Below are positions 1 to 64,000 of a stretch of 64,000 nt of DNA, in pieces. The position numbers and the translations under genes were made by a program. This stretch comes from Oasisia sp. SBJ-2009 (taxonomy: Eukaryota > Annelida > Polychaeta > Sabellida > Siboglinidae): contig OZ024865.1 of assembly GCA_964017155.1 (NCBI GenBank), positions 15,223,333 through 15,287,332 of the forward strand, written 5' to 3'. The first letter of the stretch is position 1. Every line of letters starts with the position of its first letter. A model generated the notes under the pieces. It worked only from the letters and a program-made list of their open reading frames with translations. It was not told where the DNA came from and did no database searches.

Positions 1-2970
1 TATTCTGGTCCATTTTCGTTTTAGTATTTCTGTTTGGATGCCTGTCTTGTCTGTCCTGTTCATCAGTGGTGTGTTAGTGACCATCTCTTTCCATTTGATA
101 TTTAGGATGTTTCTTATGCATGTGTTGACGAATGTTTGTAATTGTTGCGTTGTTTCGTGTGTAACCTTTTACGTTTCGGGGCCGTCGTGCAGCACACTTT
201 TCATGTTCATGTTGAAAATTCGGATTTTGTTTTGTTGTTGTTGGAAAGGGTCGTGAGGACAGGACTATTGCGAACTGTCTTTTTCATAAGCGTCAGAACG
301 TGGTGAATATCGCAGGTGTTGGACTAAGAGATTCACTCGGAGCCGGAGTTGCATGGAACATGACATCGAAAGATTGGGGGAGGGTGGAAGGGGCAGGTGA
401 TAGTGTTGATGATATTTCGGGTTTCGAGGGAGTGTTTATTTCGCGGTCTGGGGAAGTTTACAAACTTGAAAAATGTGGAATACATTGATAATAGTGCACA
501 GTGTCCATGGCACCTGATACATTACGTATATGTTCTTTGGCCCAATAGCGGGCCCTAATCCATCCCCTCCTATAACTGTCAGGATTGGGGAGCGTGTGAT
601 CGGCGTCATGGTGGCCCACTGACCTCTCTGTCTTGACCTGCTGAAGGAAAGTTCCCACTAGTGACGTCTAAATCCCTTTTGGGGCCAGCACTGTACATAC
701 CAGACACAACTCGTACCCAGACGACGTGTACCCGGTTTACAATGTTGATTTGTGTCCAACACGACCGGAAACAGCAACCCCCCCTCCGGGCATGTGATTG
801 ACTATCGTCAGAACCACGCCACGACAACGTATTGTGTTCAGATACGTCATCAATACATCGCGTAGCTATGTGATCTAGATCTATGCGTGATTACGTTGCG
901 AAATAACAACAACATCGCTGTAATTGGACGACGGCGTAATGTTTGGATTTGGAACGTTCGACTCTCAGTCGAGAGTTTCTCGGTTAGACTCCTCTTGGTG
1001 TGGTTTCAAACCTCGGGCAAGTTTTTATCCTACTTGTACAATTTTCGTGTCTTACGGGAGAGGCACTACAAACAGTTGGTCACTACTGTTTGACGTCTAA
1101 GCCTAAGTCAGAGAAAGTGAACATACATCGCCGGGAATTTGGATTCACTGAACTTATGTCTCATTCTCTAAATTCCCAATGAAATCTGTTCCCCGATTGG
1201 AAGAAGGGAGAAGACAGTTCTTGTTCTTCTCCTCTTTCACTTTCTATTTGGCTTATGTATACTTGATATGCATTTGAATCGGTTTCTTCGTGAACAACAA
1301 ATATACTGACTTTGTGTCACCCTGTTGGCGAGTAGATTTCACTACGGGTGCATATCGGATAATTGAGCACCCATCGTCCTGGGCCAAAACTATAAACTTT
1401 CAATCAGTGACGCTGGGTTTCTAGGTAAGCAACGTATCCAACCAAACGAAAATCACACGTCCACGGAGGGGTCTAACTCTACCGACGGGATTCTGTCATG
1501 ACGTCCTGCACCCCCACGTGGGGTTATTACCCCCGGAGTTAGGTGCCACACAAGTTCGCATTTACCCCGAAAGGAAATAAGTTCCCACCAAGCGTGAGGT
1601 ACGACGTAATCGATCCCAACAACCGATCCAGCGCGTGGCACTTACAAATTGCCGGATAACTCGGCAATAATGGCACTTTGCATAATCGTCCAATTACATG
1701 TAACCCCCCCCCCCCCCGAAGGTAACGGGGGTGATATCGGACATCGCCAGTGATAACAGTCTTGCGCGGTAAATAACGCAGTTGAATAGTATCTGGCATT
1801 TCGCAATGTAGGCTAAGAGCCGGTGATTCAACTATTCGAGAGAGCGGGGCGAGATATCGACGTTGCACCGAGAAAGAGGGTTACGGGCTAACGGGCCTAC
1901 GGGCGCATACACACGCTCCCATATGTCGCCCCGGGACACGTGGGTTTCTGGGCCGAAGAAACACGTCACGAGTGACGGGGTGTGGGTTTGGGCGACGAAG
2001 AAAACATGTCACTGCCCGAGCACCGGTTGAACGCGTGCGAGTGCACATCGGGGACATGTCGTTGTTTACTTCCGGTCTAAGGACATGCGCACGTTGAACA
2101 AATTTGTGAACCCGTAAAAGGACACATTTGTGATTACCGCAGAGGAACTGAATGAAGAGATGTCACATTGAAGAATCACTTGACAACTGAAGTAGTTTGA
2201 AGCAATCCGTGATGGGCAGGACAAACACCAAGAACCAAGGACAATTGATGTTGACAAAGAGAGTCGTTAGTAGTATCCGGTCCTTATGACCGCTCAACAT
2301 GCTCTACACCTCATTTGATCTCAGGCCTGTACACTCGAACGTCGTCTCGACTTCTCAGGGAAGAATTAAGCCATGTTGCGTTTAATGTGCGAATTATTTG
2401 TACAAAGAGATCCACCATTGTCTACAGCCATGTACTCTTTCACGCAGCTGAGTAAACTAGATTAGAACGAGCTTCGGCGTGACAGCACAGGATTTGAAGC
2501 CGGATTCTCTCTATTTAAATGCCCGCGCCACTGTGCCACATCGCTCTACGGTGGCAAACAGAAGAATTGGGCAGAACATTATTCGGAGAAGAGTAAAACG
2601 GAAACTAAGGCGGGACAGGGGAGGTCTCAACAGGTGAGGTTGGACAACAGAAGAGGAGAGACGACTGCAGAAGACCGGGATAGGTGGACAAGTAGGATCG
2701 GTGGAGAGGAACAGGACGTGTGTGTGCTCTCCAGACCAACAGGGAGCGATGGAAGGAAGAAGGTTGGGAGCAAACAAGCACATGGTAGAGATGGGGGATC
2801 CCACGCCACGAAGATAACAGCAGGCACGTGGTTCTTTTGGATGGACAATGATGCTGAACGCCGCCTTCTGTGATCTTCCCGAGCATAACATTGTAGGGCT
2901 GACGACGTGTCCTGTAGGTTTCGGACAAAACTAGAGAGGGAGGTAAGGATAGACGGATAACTGGGTGTAG

Positions 2971-3047
2971 GCACTGTGTGTGTGTGTGTGCGTGCGTATG
3001 TACGTGCGCGTGTGTGGGTGGGTGCGTTCGTGTGTGCGTATGTACCT
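2971..3047. repeat. GT/GCGT-rich microsatellite
   Basis: An irregular TG/CG alternating purine-pyrimidine tract (for example TGTGTGTGTGCGTGCG). It creates spurious His/Thr-rich frames on the minus strand. Confidence 0.85.
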
Positions 3048-3997
3048 GCGCGCTTATGCAATTATGGGAAAGATAAAGTGATAATGACGTCGCGACCAAC
3101 TAACACAATCAACAAATGCCTACATTGAAACCGTCAGAACACGTAACACGCGGAGTCTCATTAAATGTCATATCAGGGTCGTATCTTCACGGACGCGCAC
3201 CCCTCAATCCACCCTCTCCGCCGGGTAAACGATCGACACACAATCAGCCCGTGTCCGCGCGCACGCGATGGCCTCTCGCAAACTGACGCGACACAAACAC
3301 ACCGCGACAACCCTATTCACCGGCACTTGGGTGCACGACGATACGTTTCGAACGTGAACCCGAGTTTGTTTTAGGGTCAACGCACGTTCAGTACACAACG
3401 CGGCGTCAATGAGAACTCGTATGACTCAGTCGGCGGCGTTTTTGTCGTCGTCTGCACTTCAACGCTCCTGTCCGACGAAGACTTGGCAACTTGCCTCGGC
3501 TACGACACAAAGTTTGTCGGTAAGTGCCACTAGACAATTATTATTGCAGTTATATTACGTTGACAGCAACGTGCAAGCAAATTACCCCGACGACCCTAGT
3601 CCAGTAGATGCACACTAGATTATTATTTGAAATGTACTTGCCAATGTAGCCAAATGAGCAGAGTCAGGGCATCTATAATGAGATTAGAGTTATTAATTAG
3701 AGTTAATTTACTTACTGTTATTGCACGATAGCTTTTGCTGTTGAACGCGGGCTGACTATACATAGGCCTATATTTAACTTGTTGTCCCTATACTCAATTT
3801 GTTGTCATAAACATACAGTTGCTGGAACGTTTGAAAAATTACGGAAGCCTGCGTGATAACAGCTTGTGTAGATAAACGGGCTGGATATGGTGGCGTTGAC
3901 AGAGAAAGGGGCATCTAACATGAACTAGGTTCGGAGACTACAGGGTAAATCAGGTCAGGATGATAGACACAATTACTGTTGGTGTATAGGTAGAAAT

Positions 3998-4037
3998 GTG
4001 TGCGTGTGTGCGTGCGCGTGCGCGTGTGCGTGTGCGC

Positions 4038-4096
<59 letters not shown>

Positions 4097-4108
4097 TGTG
4101 TGTGTATA
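3998..4108. repeat. Compound (GT/GC)n-(GA)n microsatellite
   Basis: TGTGCGTG-type sequence passes into about 28 GA dinucleotides, then GTGTGT. The Arg-Glu and Leu-Ser repeat frames here come from this tract. Confidence 0.9.
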
Positions 4109-4748
4109 AAATTATACACATACACGCGCGCGCACATCCACATTTCGTTTTTTCGTAACTCTTCGGTTTCTCCGTGTCAATCCCATCCCGGTTCCAAATG
4201 CTTTGCTTCTCAAACTGGGCTAACTATAGATGGTCAAACGAAACAGCAGATATAAGGGTTTTAACGGTACCATGACGTAGAAGTCTGGCGTACTACGCGA
4301 ACGTATCATTGGTGTATTCTACCAGAACAAACCGTGTTTTTTACGCTTGATTATTGCAGTAGTTAAGCTGCATAAAACAAAGACCTTCTGGCACTAACTG
4401 CCCGTGCACCGAGTACACGGCAATTAGCCATCTAATCTTGGTTAAAATAGTCGCCGAGTGTCTACGGGGGCAGGATGTAGGCAGTTTTTATACAGGATTA
4501 TACGCGACGTCACACTGTTAAGTACCTACGTCCGCCTCCATTATTAATTAATTGCATATGTGTATTATTTTTATGCGTGACTTGTGCTTTTCCCTGCAGT
4601 TTTGGTGCACTGTGTATATTTTTACTTGCCATTATATACATTAATTATTGTTTACTAGTCAGTACTTGTAACATGTCAACCAAGGACAATCTCTCCATGC
4701 ATTCGTCACATTATTGTTCATTAGTTTTGTCGTACATGGCAGGCTTAA

Positions 4749-4751
<3 letters not shown>

Positions 4752-4784
<33 letters not shown>

Positions 4785-4802
4785 CGTGCGTGTGTGCGCG
4801 TT
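4752..4802. repeat. (GT)n microsatellite
   Basis: About 14 GT repeats followed by GCGTGCGTGC. Confidence 0.9.
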
Positions 4803-5169
4803 TAACATTTTTACTGACTTGTAAATGAACTTTTAATCAACAGAGTATTACCCATACCTATCTTAATTGTCTACATGAAGTATGTATCAAGTTGGCCTGA
4901 AATAAACAATTATCAGCACACACTAGTCGAGCAGATCTTGTTACTGATAACTATAAATACCATCCCACAGAACAACAAACCACTCTACACAGTGGTGCCA
5001 CCTGGACTAATCACCATTAACTTACCTCAGATAGGAGAAACACCCTCTAGAAAGCACAGCATTACTTTCACAATTTTAAAATGCCCTGCCACTCCCCATT
5101 TCCAGAACAAAGTTAGCAAACAGCAACGGCATAAGAGGGAACCAACAACAAGACATGTAATCTGTATCA

Positions 5170-6665
5170 TTTATTTAGCTTCTCTATACACAATATGCAT
5201 CTTCATCACATCTTAATGAACATCGTCGTTCTGTGTCTCGAAACACAAACACATTAATTCACTTTGTTCCCTTCTGCGTCCCGCGACCATGTGTCATCCT
5301 CTTTGTGTCACCCTCGACTATGTGTCAACTGCGAACATGTGTCACCCGCCGTGTGACACTGAGGCTGAAGCCGCTGTGCAAACTGCCCTACAAGTACGTA
5401 TGGTTTGAAAACTCTCGTCTAGCAAAGAGAAACGAAGGGTGAAGAAAAATGCCGCGCCACGTCGGCGTGGGTGGGCGGGGCGCTTACCCGTACCAGTGCA
5501 GTGTACAACAAACACACAAGACTGTCGACACACAAACACACACGCCAGGCTAGCTACATCAAAACACACGCCACCATCAACCTGCCACATTATAACGTAA
5601 CACTGGATGTACACGCTTGGAAACGACACACTTCACGCCGTGTCCTCCTGTTAACACAGCGGCTGTTGAATACAAAAAGAACACCCCCGCCCAGCAAAGA
5701 GGGGTGGGTGTGGGGGGTTGTTCTCGTGGGTACAATAACTATTCACAGGCATCAGGCGAGAACTCAATCGTATGCCAAAAACAAAAACAGCCGACTGACA
5801 GCTGGCGAGAACGTCTTACTGTGTTCACTTACTTACATTACGATGCAGACGAAACGAGAAGAAACTGTTGTATTCATCCCAGGTTACGTACGTCCTGTCG
5901 ATGCTACACACACTGTACATTTGAATTACTATGCTCCGGACAGAACACATTTCGTCAGCTAATAAGCCGACTCTACAAAACTTGTTTTGATGCGGACTTT
6001 ATAGTTACCGCAAACCTCAAAGACTAACAATTACATCGTTCTCTGCACGTTTCGTGACAATAAATACATATGACGTTATCTGTGTACAAACGCGAAGCCA
6101 CCGAGACAGGTGCGACTAAATCAAGTCACCTGACCAGCAGGGGGCCGGCCAACGTGTCCCACAATGCACCTGCATCGTTACCGGAATGCACACGAAATGG
6201 CGCGGGCGGCACAAATGCAAGACTACCGGCGCCTCTGGTGGCACGATGCAGCGGTGCGGTCGGTCGCTGGGAGTGGGACGTCAGAGCGACGATCGCTGCT
6301 GATGTCGAAGATGTCCGAGTATCTTCTACACTCGCGAGATCAAACAAGCTTTCTACAGCATCTCATGGTTACATGTACAAACCTCCTAACTAGCAGACAC
6401 CAGATTAGTACGTGGCAGGCACCGGTCGCACCTACATTGACACGCACCGTCAGACTGTGCGCACGTGCGCATTAAAGACGAGAAATTTACGACGATGGGT
6501 GCATGACGCATGTATACCAGCGCAGATCCACCCCCGCGTCCTAAATGTCCCCGCAACGGGGCGCAAACGTTCCATTGGCTTCAGCCCCCCCGAGTAACTG
6601 CTGGCCCGCTTGTATTCAGCACACATGTGGTAGTTTCAATTGTCTATGCTATAGGTGTCGCCGCC
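5170..6665 (-). other. Putative clathrin 3' UTR with candidate poly(A) signal
   Basis: Downstream of the TGA the first clear AATAAA on the minus strand is at 5170-5175, about 1.5 kb away. No conserved coding sequence is visible between. The long 3' UTR is an inference; an earlier variant signal could be used. Confidence 0.3.
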
Positions 6666-63741
<57,076 letters not shown>

Positions 63742-64000
63742 GGTTTCTCGATTTCGAAATGAGACCTTCAAATTCAATAATTAATTGTACTTTCTTAAAA
63801 ATAGCAATAGTAACGTCAACGGTTTCCCAACCACACTGTTTCTCAACCTTAGTCAAGATGGCCACCACTGCTGCGGCTAAAGCGAAAAAATAGTCCGGCC
63901 AATTCATGATACATAATCTAAAAATACAAATAATTAAATGTATTATTTGAATCATAATTATTTTACATGTAATCTTAGTATGGCAGTTGCAATGGATTTA
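63742..64000 (-). promoter_or_regulatory. Putative clathrin 5' UTR and proximal promoter
   Basis: This is the sequence upstream of the clathrin start codon. A CCAAT pentamer reads on the plus strand at 63899-63903 and an AAGATGGCC (YY1-like) motif at 63855-63863. Both are short and could occur by chance. No TATA box or initiator is clear. An upstream ATG at 63955 opens a frame that overlaps the clathrin start out of frame, so the true transcription start is probably downstream of it. Confidence 0.35.

Larger units (their letters stand above)
1..5169. other. Downstream flank, no gene recognised
   Basis: No conserved protein, RNA gene or transposon was recognised. Open frames here are short and low-complexity. 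It holds a C homopolymer (about 1704-1717), a GT/GC-rich tract (2971-3047), a (GT/GC)n-(GA)n tract (3998-4108) and a (GT)n tract (4752-4802). The first ~2.5 kb is less AT-rich than the introns. Confidence 0.5.

Noticed and set aside
3409..3618. Small Ser/Thr/Gln-rich plus-strand gene
   Set aside because: Sixty-nine codons, no recognisable domain, no supporting neighbours; composition is consistent with chance.

Overview
This is eukaryotic nuclear DNA from an invertebrate animal. It has a very large intron-rich gene, AT-rich introns, many micro- and minisatellites, a piggyBac-like DNA transposon and tRNA-derived short repeats. Nothing bacterial or viral was seen. The encoded protein is close to animal clathrin heavy chain over its whole length. 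It has invertebrate-style substitutions and a YPGA-rich C-terminal tail ending YGMPM. A mollusc or other lophotrochozoan is a reasonable guess, but the window alone cannot place the species.

One gene explains all the conserved coding sequence: the clathrin heavy chain gene (CLTC/Chc), on the minus strand. The start codon is at 63741 and the stop codon ends at 6666. I could assemble 33 coding exons. Every one has a GT donor and an AG acceptor where needed, all phases join, and the sum is 5058 nt (1685 codons plus stop; human clathrin heavy chain is 1675 aa). Exons 1-7 (63.7-47.8 kb) encode the beta-propeller. Exons 8-31 (45.7-20.0 kb) encode the linker, ankle, distal leg, knee, proximal leg and most of the trimerisation region. 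Exons 32-33 (11.7 and 6.8 kb) encode the tripod end and the tail carrying the QLMLT Hsc70-binding motif. The three largest introns are intron 1 (10.2 kb), intron 31 (8.3 kb) and intron 18 (5.5 kb). The first ~5 kb of the window lies downstream of the gene and holds no gene I can support.

The most unusual property is where the tandem repeats sit. At least eight exon-intron boundaries (donors of exons 3 and 22; acceptors of exons 8, 9, 11, 15, 16 and 27) are followed by arrays whose unit contains the splice site itself plus about 11-17 nt of exon. The intron therefore carries from one to about 62 copies of its own splice junction. At six more boundaries (acceptors of exons 19, 21, 22, 24 and 31, donor of exon 18) an array starts within about 0-30 nt of the exon edge. 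The largest are a 40-bp unit repeated about 127 times in front of exon 19 and a 29-bp unit repeated about 62 times behind exon 3. This looks like a gene-wide process of junction-seeded tandem duplication and is the main thing to follow up.

Other contents are a 20-bp E-box minisatellite in intron 1 (15 CACGTG cores), a 1.14-kb piggyBac-like element with TTAA ends in intron 7, and four small families of dispersed repeats. There is also a 20-bp-phased array of perfect 12-bp palindromes in intron 32, a transcript-strand polypyrimidine tract in intron 31, and a perfect 14-bp hairpin just upstream of the exon 7 acceptor.
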